A stretch of DNA of 64,000 nt from Microvirga sp. 17 mud 1-3 (GTDB lineage Bacteria; Pseudomonadota; Alphaproteobacteria; Rhizobiales; Beijerinckiaceae), in NCBI RefSeq assembly GCF_003151255.1, contig NZ_CP029481.1, positions 3,907,001 to 3,971,000 on the forward strand, given 5' to 3'. The notes under the pieces were generated by a model, which was not told where the DNA came from, searched no databases, and was given only the letters and a program-made list of their open reading frames with translations. Below, in pieces: positions 1-7,869 of the stretch. The first letter of the stretch is position 1. Each line of letters begins with the position of its first letter. Both the position numbers and the translations under genes were made by a program.

Positions 1-700
1 AGCTATAGGCCCATTCTGTGAAAATGACCTTAGGGGAGGAGTATAAGATCGGTGCGCTTATTTCCTCTTGTCCTTTCGGCTCTGTGGTATCTGCAACAAG
101 TTCCGGATCAGCTTCGGTCTCTTGTACTAACGTGCCAACCTTGACTTCCGAGCGGGCGTCAAAGGATCCGCCATCCTGCGCATCCTCATCTGCCACCATC
201 ATATCGCTTGCTTCATCAGCGATGCCTTCCGACTGCGCGACTTCATCAGAGCGAGATGAGTAAGTTGCCAGCAAGTTTGCTATCTGGCGGCGCACCGCGG
301 GCTCCTCGGATCCTCCGTCATCAGCTTTTTGGTCGACCGGTGGCTCAACCGCTTGAGGACGCGGCACAGCGGTTTGGCTCGAAGGGTCCCCTGCCCGACC
401 ATTTCTCTCACGCAGAAACTTGTCGGGTGTCCGTGTGCAAGTGGCACCAGCAACGACAAAAGCCTGCCACCAAGCCGGATGTGTTGCAGGTGCCGCGTCG
501 GCGCTACGGCCGGCTATCGCCCCCCCTGAAACAGGTTGCCCCTGCGGCACTACTCGCGCCGATTCCCGGGCATCCGAAGGAAAGGCCCGCCTCGGCTGAT
601 GACGCCCTGAAGCCGCCGGATCGATGGATTGGGCGTTTTCGGCCTCTTGGGAGTGTTGAGGTTCAGGTCTTGCAGAGGAGAAAGGTCGGTTGGGACGCAT
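1..700 (-). CDS. Partial hypothetical protein, open at the left edge
   Basis: A minus-strand frame is open from an ATG at 698-700 to the left edge of the window, giving about 233 codons with no stop. The half nearest the edge looks coding: it is rich in G-starting codons and encodes an acidic, low-complexity stretch containing SDEVAQSEG, DEASDMMVADEDAQ and LVQETEADPE. The half near the proposed start is rich in Pro, Arg and Ser and less convincing, and no clear Shine-Dalgarno sequence precedes the ATG. No domain, signal peptide or membrane segment is recognisable. It could be the N-terminal part of a disordered protein or a decayed gene. The function is unknown. Confidence 0.35.
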   Translation of the reverse strand, partial: MRPNRPFSSARPEPQHSQEAENAQSIDPAASGRHQPRRAFPSDARESARVVPQGQPVSGGAIAGRSADAAPATHPAWWQAFVVAGATCTRTPDKFLRERNGRAGDPSSQTAVPRPQAVEPPVDQKADDGGSEEPAVRRQIANLLATYSSRSDEVAQSEGIADEASDMMVADEDAQDGGSFDARSEVKVGTLVQETEADPELVADTTEPKGQEEISAPILYSSPKVIFTEWAYS

Positions 701-1030
701 CTGTTCTAGAGGTTTGGGAGGCTTAGAGCCTCATGGCGGGTGTGTTGGCCCCAATGTGGATCCGACAGGTAAAAAGAGGGTTAGGCCCCTTGCTTCGCCT
801 CCTGACTTCTCAACGATGAAATCAATTTTCCCTATACGATCAAACAGTTACCCCCCCTCTCATGCCTCGTCTCGTGGTCCAGCTCCCAGGATAAGGGGCA
901 CGAATCGAGAAATGGCCGCTTTCTTATCGGCCGGGAGGAAATTACCGAGGGAGAGACTTTGACGGCGGCCCCGATTTGAGACAGAAGCAGGGCAGGTCCT
1001 GCTCCAAGGATCCAAGTTTGGAGGCTCCGC
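701..1030. other. Intergenic region with no recognisable gene
   Basis: This stretch separates the doubtful left-edge frame from the ribokinase gene. Frames on both strands are short and do not resemble known proteins. The only functional element I can support is a Shine-Dalgarno sequence (GGAGG, 1020-1024) in front of the ribokinase GTG start. I see no tRNA, repeat or clear operator, although the ribokinase promoter must lie here. Confidence 0.5.
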
Positions 1031-1981
1031 GTGGCGACAAAACACGCCATATTGGTCTTCGGCTCAATCAACTTAGATCTGGTCGCTCGAGTGGATGCTA
1101 TTGCGCGCCCTGGAGAGACCGTTCTGTCTCCCCGGGCAGACAGCTTCTTTGGTGGCAAAGGCGCCAATCAGGCTGTTGCGGCAGCCCGTTCTGCACAAGG
1201 CACAGGCATCACGGTCACCATGGCCGGGGCGGTTGGGCCAGATCCATTCGGGGAAGCCTGTCTGAGTAATCTCAAGGACAACGGAGTTGATACACGCCTC
1301 GTCAAGATCGCTTCTGAACCGACCGGATGCGCTTTCATCACGGTTGATCAACGGGGCGAGAACGCCATTACGGTTGCTAGCGGCGCCAATATGGCGCTTC
1401 AGGCGGATGAACTCCGCGAATATGAGGCAGCACCCTTTGCTTTGATCGTGCTCCAGATGGAAGTCCCTTTGGAGCAGAGCCTAGCGGCAGCCCGTTGGGT
1501 GAAGGAAAGCGGCGCGAAGGTTCTGTGGAATTTAGCCCCTGCGCCGCCCGCGCAGCAGCGTGGACGGCTCGACGAGATCCTGGCTATCGTAGATTTTCTA
1601 GTCGTCAACGAACATGAAGCGCTTGCTGTTGCGGCAGCCCTAGGGCGCTCGGAGGCTGAGCAGCCTGAAGAGGCGGCGGCATTCCTCGCACGGCTCCACG
1701 ATCTGACCTGCATCGTTACCATGGGAGCGAAGGGAGCCATTGCATTTGAGGGAAGCGGCTCCCGCACGTCCGTATCAGCTCCAAGAATCGCCCCTATCGA
1801 CACGACAGGCGCGGGTGACACGTTCGTGGGGGTCTTGGCTACCGGCATCGCCGAAGGCTTCCCTCTTGAGTCCTCCATGGAACGGGCTACTTTTGCGGCA
1901 TCCCAAGCATGCCTCATGCTGGGAGCCCAAGCAGGCATGCCTTGGCGCGGGGACCTCGAAGGATCTAGCAATAAAATCTGA
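1031..1981 (+). CDS. rbsK: Ribokinase (PfkB family)
   Basis: This 316-residue cytoplasmic kinase is predicted to phosphorylate D-ribose to ribose-5-phosphate with ATP. It shows the PfkB hallmarks: an N-terminal strand leading into GSINLD, the sugar-binding GGKGANQA at about residues 41-48, and the ATP/anion-hole signature DTTGAGDTF at about 257-265 with its catalytic Asp. The length fits the family. The GTG start is chosen because GGAGG lies six bases upstream and the protein then begins at the usual point. It precedes a LacI regulator, a nucleoside-type importer, a nucleoside hydrolase and adenine deaminase, so ribose released from nucleosides is its likely substrate. Other PfkB sugar kinases cannot be excluded. 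Confidence 0.88.
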   Translation: MATKHAILVFGSINLDLVARVDAIARPGETVLSPRADSFFGGKGANQAVAAARSAQGTGITVTMAGAVGPDPFGEACLSNLKDNGVDTRLVKIASEPTGCAFITVDQRGENAITVASGANMALQADELREYEAAPFALIVLQMEVPLEQSLAAARWVKESGAKVLWNLAPAPPAQQRGRLDEILAIVDFLVVNEHEALAVAAALGRSEAEQPEEAAAFLARLHDLTCIVTMGAKGAIAFEGSGSRTSVSAPRIAPIDTTGAGDTFVGVLATGIAEGFPLESSMERATFAASQACLMLGAQAGMPWRGDLEGSSNKI

Positions 1982-2093
1982 CGCAACGCAGGAACATTGC
2001 CTTTTCTTTCTCAGACCGAAGGCGAGACTTTTCGTTACCGCTTCTACCTTTTGCGCATTTAGGATTCGACACAGGCGTGAATTCGCGTAGTAG

Positions 2094-2111
2094 TGATTAA
2101 ACGCTTAATCA
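2094..2111. promoter_or_regulatory. Candidate LacI-family operator
   Basis: TGATTAAACGCTTAATCA is an 18-bp near-perfect palindrome with perfect 7-bp arms and a central CG, the usual layout of LacI-family operators. It ends 15 bases before the GTG start of the LacI-type gene, so autoregulation of this gene and the importer operon behind it is likely. The assignment is inferred from form and position. Confidence 0.6.
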
Positions 2112-2126
2112 TGTCCACGGTCGAAT

Positions 2127-3209
2127 GTGTCTTCCTTTCGCCCACGCCCCAATCTAGGCGATATCGCTGCCGCGCTTGGCGTCTCCGTCGCAACGGTTTC
2201 GAACGCATTGTCGGGGAAAGGGCGTGTGTCTGCTGACCTGATCGCGCGCATCAGGAAGAAAGCCTCTGACCTCGGATATATTCCCAGCATGACAGGGAAG
2301 GCTCTTCGTACGGGGCGAAGCGGAGTTCTCGGGCTGGTACTTCCCGACATCGCGCATCCGCTCTTTCCTCAGCTGGCCCAAGCTATTGCCCAAGCGGCCG
2401 AAGATGTGAGCTATGGGATCCTAATCGGCGATTCTCGAGGAGATATCGCGGCGCAGACCGACGCTATCAACTGGCTCATTGAGCGTGGGGCGGATGGGCT
2501 GATCGTCGTGCCGCGCCGAGGCTCTCGGATCGGCGATATAGGACGTCCGGTTGCTGTCATTGATAGCCCCTCGACGCCCGGCAACACTGTTGCGGCAGAC
2601 CATTGGGGTGGAGGACGGCAGATTGCCGAGTATCTGCTGTCTCAAGGACACCGCCGCTTTGTCATCATTGCGGGCAGTTCTAACTCGAACGTACAGAACG
2701 ACCGTATCGGCGGCATCCGTTCCTCCCTTCCCGACACTGTGACATCTGAGATCATTTGGGTCGAAGACATCGAGCAAAAGTCCGGAACGGGATGCGACCT
2801 TGGTCTTTCGGCCAAGGTCAGCGAGGGGTTTACAGCCTTCTGCGCCGTCTCCGACCTCCATGCCCTGCGCGCGCTAATGGAACTGCAGCGCGCAGGAATT
2901 CGGATCCCATCAGATGCCAGCGTCACCGGATTTGACGATCTGCTCTGGTCCTCTGTCCTTACACCGGCTCTCACCACCATGCGTATGGACATGAGGACTA
3001 TCGCGGATATCGCCGTCGCGAGCCTTCTGAACGAAATTGAAACGATGGCACGGCCTCCACGCGACGGAGGTACGTCAAGCAATCCCACATCGTCCTGGCC
3101 TCCCGCTGAGGCTCAAAGGCCGAGTGTCCCTATGCAGCTTATCATTCGCCAGTCGAGTGGACCGGCACCGGCTGTCGAATTTCACCCCCGGAGGAACACC
3201 CTGTCATGA
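2127..3209 (+). CDS. LacI-family transcriptional regulator
   Basis: This 360-residue regulator has an N-terminal LacI helix-turn-helix (about residues 10-33, with the VSVATVSNAL recognition helix) followed by a periplasmic-binding-protein-like effector domain. The GTG start is the only plausible one after an in-frame stop at 2106-2108. The stop overlaps the start of the binding-protein gene by four bases (ATGA), so the regulator is translated with the importer it probably controls. A palindromic operator lies just upstream. Near the C-terminus a Pro/Ser-rich stretch, roughly residues 308-330, interrupts the normal fold before the usual ending LIIRQSS. This could be an insertion or two compensating frameshifts. 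The effector is probably a purine, nucleoside or ribose. Confidence 0.85.
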   Translation: MSSFRPRPNLGDIAAALGVSVATVSNALSGKGRVSADLIARIRKKASDLGYIPSMTGKALRTGRSGVLGLVLPDIAHPLFPQLAQAIAQAAEDVSYGILIGDSRGDIAAQTDAINWLIERGADGLIVVPRRGSRIGDIGRPVAVIDSPSTPGNTVAADHWGGGRQIAEYLLSQGHRRFVIIAGSSNSNVQNDRIGGIRSSLPDTVTSEIIWVEDIEQKSGTGCDLGLSAKVSEGFTAFCAVSDLHALRALMELQRAGIRIPSDASVTGFDDLLWSSVLTPALTTMRMDMRTIADIAVASLLNEIETMARPPRDGGTSSNPTSSWPPAEAQRPSVPMQLIIRQSSGPAPAVEFHPRRNTLS

Positions 3210-4228
3210 AAAAGATTCTTCTTGTATCAGGCGCGGCGCTCATGCTTGTCGCGTCCTCGGCTCAAGCTCAAGAGCGCAAACTCGTCATATCGGTTTACGG
3301 CTTCGCGCAGGACGCATTTAAGACGATCCTCTACGATACCTTTGAAGCCAAATGCGGCTGCAAGGTCGTCGTGGAAACCGGAAACAGTGTGGAGCGCTTA
3401 GCCAAGCTAGAGGCCAATAAGGAGAATCCGGTCATCGATATGGCTGTCGTAGCGACCCCTGACGCGCTGGCAGCGACACGCGCCAAGCTGATCGAGCCGA
3501 TCGACGTCACAAAGCTTTCCAACTACGAGAAGCTTTATGACATCGCCAAAGACCCGATTGGCGGCCACATGAGCGTTGGCTACACCTTCTACGCGACATC
3601 CATTGTCTATCGCTCTGACAAGATAACGATCAATTCCTGGAACGATCTCTTCTCCAAGGAACTGGCCGGACATGTCGCCTTTCCGAACGTGACGACTAAC
3701 CAAGGTCCGCCGACCCTCTACATGATCGGAAAGGCCATGGGGAAGGATACCCCCGATCTTAAGGCTCCAATCGAAAAGGTTGCTGAGCATAAGGACGACT
3801 TTGTAACTTTCTATGTGCGGTCCTCGCAGCTGACTCAACTCATGCAGCAGGAGGAGATCTGGGCCGCACCGATCGGGCGCTTTGCCTGGGAAGGTTTCGC
3901 CAAGATGGACCTTCCCATAAAATGGGCAACTCCCAAGGAAGGTCAGACTGGCGGCATGAACGTGATGGTTCTTGTCAAGGGCGCCAAGAACAAGGACCTG
4001 GCTTATCAGTTCATGGATTTCTGGCTTTCCACCGAGATCCAGACCAAGCTTGCGGAGCGGTTGATCGACAGTCCTGCAAACAAGGAGGTCAAGCTTCCTG
4101 CTGCCGTAGCAGAGAATCTGACCTACGGCGAAGATCTCGTGAAATCGCTGGACCTTCAGCCTGCAGAGGCCATCCTAGACAATCGCGAAAGCTGGCTTTC
4201 GCAATGGAACGCAAAGGTCGGTCAGTAA
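3206..4228 (+). CDS. ABC transporter periplasmic binding protein (PotD-like)
   Basis: This 340-residue secreted protein binds the substrate of the importer encoded downstream. It starts with a signal peptide (Lys-Lys, hydrophobic core, AQA cleavage site near residue 21). The rest resembles family 1 extracellular solute-binding proteins related to PotD and AfuA. A start at the ATGA overlap is supported by GGAGGA about ten bases upstream. The class usually carries polyamines, iron or small anions, but the downstream nucleoside hydrolase and adenine deaminase suggest a purine nucleoside or base. A strong hairpin follows the stop codon and may keep this transcript more abundant than those of the membrane subunits. 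Confidence 0.82.
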   Translation: MKKILLVSGAALMLVASSAQAQERKLVISVYGFAQDAFKTILYDTFEAKCGCKVVVETGNSVERLAKLEANKENPVIDMAVVATPDALAATRAKLIEPIDVTKLSNYEKLYDIAKDPIGGHMSVGYTFYATSIVYRSDKITINSWNDLFSKELAGHVAFPNVTTNQGPPTLYMIGKAMGKDTPDLKAPIEKVAEHKDDFVTFYVRSSQLTQLMQQEEIWAAPIGRFAWEGFAKMDLPIKWATPKEGQTGGMNVMVLVKGAKNKDLAYQFMDFWLSTEIQTKLAERLIDSPANKEVKLPAAVAENLTYGEDLVKSLDLQPAEAILDNRESWLSQWNAKVGQ

Positions 4229-4240
4229 CCTCTGGCCATA

Positions 4241-4286
4241 GGCGCAAGTGCACAAGGTGCATTGATGCACTCTGTGCGCTTGCGCC
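4241..4286 (+). repeat. Strong hairpin after the binding-protein gene
   Basis: The 84-base gap between the binding protein and the first permease contains two 22-base arms (4241-4262 and 4265-4286) that pair except at three positions, one of which can form a G-U pair in RNA. There is no following T run, so it is unlikely to be a full terminator. Such structures commonly protect the 3' end of binding-protein mRNA and adjust stoichiometry within ABC operons. Confidence 0.65.
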
Positions 4287-4312
4287 GCCCCTGATTATGG
4301 ATTGAAAGCCCG

Positions 4313-5140
4313 ATGTTCCAGAACCGAGCCGAGTCTCTGGCTCTCGCCCTACCTGCCGCCTTGTTCGCGGCAGTGGTTTTTATTGTACCCGTCCTAATTC
4401 TCTTATCCGAAGGACTTCGCCTAGGCGGGGACTGGTCTCTTGCGCACTATGTTTCCTTCCTCAGTACGCCGCTGAACCTCACCGTCTTCATTCGCACTCT
4501 GAAACTCGGGGCCCTCGTAACGGTTGCCGCCGCCGTGATCGGGTATGCGGCGGCCCTATGTATCGTGAATCTTTCATCCAGGAACCGAGGACGTATGGTC
4601 GGACTGATCGTCCTGCCACTCATGATCTCCCCGGTGGCACGGACTTATGCCTGGATCGTCATCCTTGGACGAACAGGCATTGTAAACCAAGCCCTTACCT
4701 CAATTGGCCTGACGGATGCGCCTCTACGTATCCTTTTTTCTGAAACCGCCATTTTCATCGGCTTGCTGCAGCTCTTCCTGCCTTTGATGATCATCTCACT
4801 TGTCAGTGCGCTGGAAAATATGCCGAGAGATGCGATTTCGGCAGCGCGTGTGCTCGGCGCAAACTGGCTCCAGGTCTTCTGGAAGGTGATCCTCCCACTC
4901 ACTAAGGAGGGCCTCGTCATCGGCGGAACGCTCGTGTTCACTGGCTCTCTGACCGCCTATATCACTCCCGCTATCCTCGGTGGATCGAAGGTCCTGATGT
5001 TGGAGACGCTGCTTTACCAGCGTGTCACGATCGCAAACGACTTCGCATCTGCCAGCGTCATTGCCATGATCCTGATCGTCATGAGTTTCTCCGCGAACCT
5101 GCTCCTGAAACGTCTTGCAACCGCGAGGGCCAAGCGATGA
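4313..5140 (+). CDS. ABC transporter permease (PotB-like)
   Basis: This 275-residue inner-membrane protein is one of two permease subunits of the importer. It has about six hydrophobic segments and the conserved cytoplasmic EAA-type loop near residues 180-200 (AARVLGANWLQVFWKVILP), which docks on the ATPase. Length and pattern match PotB/PotH-type subunits. It lies 84 bases after the binding-protein gene and its stop overlaps the next permease start by four bases (ATGA), so the two are translationally coupled. Confidence 0.87.
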   Translation: MFQNRAESLALALPAALFAAVVFIVPVLILLSEGLRLGGDWSLAHYVSFLSTPLNLTVFIRTLKLGALVTVAAAVIGYAAALCIVNLSSRNRGRMVGLIVLPLMISPVARTYAWIVILGRTGIVNQALTSIGLTDAPLRILFSETAIFIGLLQLFLPLMIISLVSALENMPRDAISAARVLGANWLQVFWKVILPLTKEGLVIGGTLVFTGSLTAYITPAILGGSKVLMLETLLYQRVTIANDFASASVIAMILIVMSFSANLLLKRLATARAKR

Positions 5141-5916
5141 CGTCCCGCTTCGTCTCGTCGGCGATCCTGACCGCCGTCATCACCTTCCTGATTGGTCCCT
5201 TTTTCATTATTGTCGCAGCATCCCTTTCGGCCGGCGACACACTTGCCTTTCCACCCAGGGGGATCTCTCTCAAGTGGGTGCTAAAGGTCTTCCAGATTGA
5301 GAGCTTCCAATCGAGCTTTCTCATGTCGATGGGGCTCGCCATCTTCGGGACCCTGACGGCGCTCGCGATCGGAACGCCAGTCTCATATGCTCTTGCCCGC
5401 TATAAGCTCCCCTTTGGAGAAACCATACGGACTGCCGTTTCCGCGCCGATCATCGTCCCTGGGATCATCGTCGGGCTTGCCCTCCTGCGCTATCTCGTAA
5501 TCCCGTTTGGCTTCAATCTTACCCTGGCCCTGTTCCTGGCCCATACGGCTCTCGTTCTGCCTTATGCCGTACGTGTCGTTTCAGCCAGCATGAACAATCT
5601 GCGAAGCGACATTGAGGAAGCTGCTGTTCTGCTAGGCTGCACACGGTTTGGGGCTTTCGTCAGGACGGTCCTTCCGAATATTCGCGGCGGTATCCTCGCT
5701 GCCTTCATCCTCGGCTTCGTCACAAGTTTTAATCAGGTTCCCGTGTCGCTATTCCTTTCGGGGCCGGGTGTCCGCACGCTCCCAGTCGACATGCTGGCAT
5801 ACCTGGAGACGACTTACGATCCATCCGTTGCTGCTCTTTCGGCTCTTCTGGCCTTCATGTCGATTGGAATCGTCTTCCTGGCCGAACGCTTCCTAGGATT
5901 TTCTCGCTATGTCTGA
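5137..5916 (+). CDS. ABC transporter permease (PotC-like)
   Basis: This 259-residue inner-membrane protein is the second permease subunit and pairs with the upstream PotB-like protein. It has about six membrane segments and an EAA-type loop near residues 150-175 (EEAAVLLGCTRFGAFVRTV). Its start overlaps the upstream stop by four bases, and its last eight bases overlap the ATPase gene. Tight coupling of these genes supports a heterodimeric PotBC-type channel. Confidence 0.87.
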   Translation: MTSRFVSSAILTAVITFLIGPFFIIVAASLSAGDTLAFPPRGISLKWVLKVFQIESFQSSFLMSMGLAIFGTLTALAIGTPVSYALARYKLPFGETIRTAVSAPIIVPGIIVGLALLRYLVIPFGFNLTLALFLAHTALVLPYAVRVVSASMNNLRSDIEEAAVLLGCTRFGAFVRTVLPNIRGGILAAFILGFVTSFNQVPVSLFLSGPGVRTLPVDMLAYLETTYDPSVAALSALLAFMSIGIVFLAERFLGFSRYV

Positions 5917-6934
5917 TGCGTCCTTTTTGTCTCTTGAGCGGCTGACCCTCGCCTATGGCGATACGACAGCCGTTAAGGATCTCAACCTTCAGATCGGTCG
6001 CGGCGAGCTCATCGCACTTCTTGGTCCTTCGGGTTGCGGAAAGACAACCACGATGCGCTCCATTGCAGGCCTCTTGAAACCAAAAGCCGGAGCCATTCGG
6101 CTGGATGGCAACGACATCACACGCGTCGCCGCCAACAAGCGCGCCGTTGGACTTGTGTTTCAGTCCTATGCTCTTTTCCCTCACCTGACGGTCTTTGAGA
6201 ATGTCGCGTTCGGTTTGCGCCTGAAGAGAATTCCTAAGTCGGATCTGGAAAACCGCGTGCAAAATGGGCTGCAATCTGTCGGCCTGGGTCGGTTCGCCGA
6301 GCGCAGACCTGCGGAACTCTCAGGCGGCCAGCAGCAACGTGTCGCTCTGGCGCGCTCGATGGTCATGGAACCGAAGGTTCTGCTCTTAGACGAACCTCTC
6401 TCGAATCTCGACGCTCGGCTGCGCCTTGAAATGCGAGCCGAGTTGCAACGGGTGCAGAAAGAGAGCGGCATCACGATGATCTTCGTCACGCATGACCAGG
6501 GCGAAGCCCTGGCGCTGGCCGATCGGATCGTCGTTATGCTGGATGGGCGCATCGAGCAAATTGGCACACCGGAGCAGATATACAACACACCTGTCTCGGC
6601 CTTCGTCGCCGACTTCGTCGGCTTCGAGAACGTCTTCGCTGTCGAAGACGGAAAGCTGAAGACATCTCAGGGCCCCATCGCACCGTCAAAGAACGTCCCT
6701 TCGGATGTAGCAGGGCTTGCTTGGCGCCCGACAGCAGTCACGCTTGGTAAGGGTACCTATAATGGTACAGTGCGCGGAACATCTTTCGCCGGGAGAACCC
6801 GAGAATATCTTCTCGATACACCTCTCGGCGCCATCAAGGCAGAAGTCGATGCCGGCATGCCTCCCTACGAAATTGGAGAATCCATTCCTTTCGATCTTCC
6901 GCTTGAGAACGCCGCTCACCTGACGCGTTATTGA
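5909..6934 (+). CDS. ABC transporter ATP-binding protein (PotA-like)
   Basis: This 341-residue cytoplasmic ATPase powers the importer. It shows Walker A GPSGCGKTT (about 39-47), signature LSGGQQQR (about 137-144), Walker B VLLLDEP followed by LSNLDARL, and the switch His in VTHDQ. The C-terminal part of about 100 residues corresponds to a TOBE-type regulatory domain. It begins inside the end of the second permease gene. The Shine-Dalgarno sequence of the nucleoside hydrolase gene lies across its stop codon. Confidence 0.92.
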   Translation: MSDASFLSLERLTLAYGDTTAVKDLNLQIGRGELIALLGPSGCGKTTTMRSIAGLLKPKAGAIRLDGNDITRVAANKRAVGLVFQSYALFPHLTVFENVAFGLRLKRIPKSDLENRVQNGLQSVGLGRFAERRPAELSGGQQQRVALARSMVMEPKVLLLDEPLSNLDARLRLEMRAELQRVQKESGITMIFVTHDQGEALALADRIVVMLDGRIEQIGTPEQIYNTPVSAFVADFVGFENVFAVEDGKLKTSQGPIAPSKNVPSDVAGLAWRPTAVTLGKGTYNGTVRGTSFAGRTREYLLDTPLGAIKAEVDAGMPPYEIGESIPFDLPLENAAHLTRY

Positions 6935-6945
6935 GGAGACACTTG

Positions 6946-7869
6946 ATGGGCGTTTGGATCGATACGGATATGGGCTTCGACGATATTCTGGCGATCTCTA
7001 TTGTCAGACAGTCGAGCCTCCCGATCGACGGCATCTCCCTTGTCTTCGGAAATGCACCACTCGTGATCGTGAAGGATAATGCTGCCCGAGCCGCACAAGC
7101 TCTTGGATGGGAGTATCCCATCCATAGCGGGCGCGCACAGTCCGTCCTTGGCTTATGCGAAACCGCTCAGAGTATTCTGGGAGATAGTGGGATTCCCACA
7201 GTCGGACGAGAGTTCGCTTCCGCGAGAGCCCTGCCGGAGAGTAACGCGTTTTTGGCTCTGGTCCGATGGCTTGAAGGCAAGGGGGACGATGAGCGACGGA
7301 TTTTGGCGCTCGGTCCCCTTACCAACATTGCAGCCCTTGCGTTGGCGCGCCCTGATCTCGCAGCGAGGATCGACGATCTTGTCTGGATGGGGGGTGGCAT
7401 TACGGCCGGCAACCACACGCCATCTGCCGAGTTCAATGCCTATGCTGACCCTGAAGCTCTCGCCATCGTTCTGGCGAGCAGGATTCCATTTCGAATGGTC
7501 GATCTTGACGTTTGCCGTAAAGTTTTGGTTGACCCATCTGCTGTTCCTCCGATCAGAGGCGAAGGCGGAGCAAATGCATTAGCCCTAGCCGACATGCTTG
7601 AGGGCTTCATCAATATCGCGATCCAGCGTCACCGGCCTGCGATGGCGCTCTATGATCCTATTGCGGCAATCGCCTTTACCAGGCCCGATATCGTTCGCTT
7701 CAAGGCTGCGCGAATCGAGGTTGAGCTTGGCGGAATTCATACCCGCGGGCGCACGGTAGTCGATAGTCGCCATGGGGCAGCCTACAATGCTCAGATTGCG
7801 AATGAGATCAATGCCGACATGGCGCGCAATCTCGCTCTTACGGCGTTGCAACGGGAGGCAGGACGATGA
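6946..7869 (+). CDS. Nucleoside hydrolase (IunH family)
   Basis: This enzyme, 307 residues from the chosen start, is predicted to hydrolyse the N-glycosidic bond of nucleosides to ribose and free base. The calcium-binding aspartate cluster DTDMGFDD lies at residues 6-13, and the family substrate loop LGPLTNIA is present mid-protein. An in-frame TTG at 6931 would add five residues. The ATG at 6946 is preferred because a GAGGAG ribosome binding site sits just upstream and would lie inside the longer version. It follows the importer ATPase directly and its stop overlaps the adenine deaminase start (ATGA). Base preference cannot be read from sequence, but the neighbour suggests purines. Confidence 0.88.
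   Translation: MGVWIDTDMGFDDILAISIVRQSSLPIDGISLVFGNAPLVIVKDNAARAAQALGWEYPIHSGRAQSVLGLCETAQSILGDSGIPTVGREFASARALPESNAFLALVRWLEGKGDDERRILALGPLTNIAALALARPDLAARIDDLVWMGGGITAGNHTPSAEFNAYADPEALAIVLASRIPFRMVDLDVCRKVLVDPSAVPPIRGEGGANALALADMLEGFINIAIQRHRPAMALYDPIAAIAFTRPDIVRFKAARIEVELGGIHTRGRTVVDSRHGAAYNAQIANEINADMARNLALTALQREAGR

Noticed and set aside
208..726. Plus-strand frame of 172 codons near the left edge
   Set aside because: Its composition is Arg/Pro/Leu-rich with no homology that I recognise. The opposite strand looks somewhat more coding.
832..1167. Minus-strand frame overlapping the ribokinase start
   Set aside because: It has no ribosome binding site or domain and conflicts with the well-supported ribokinase start.
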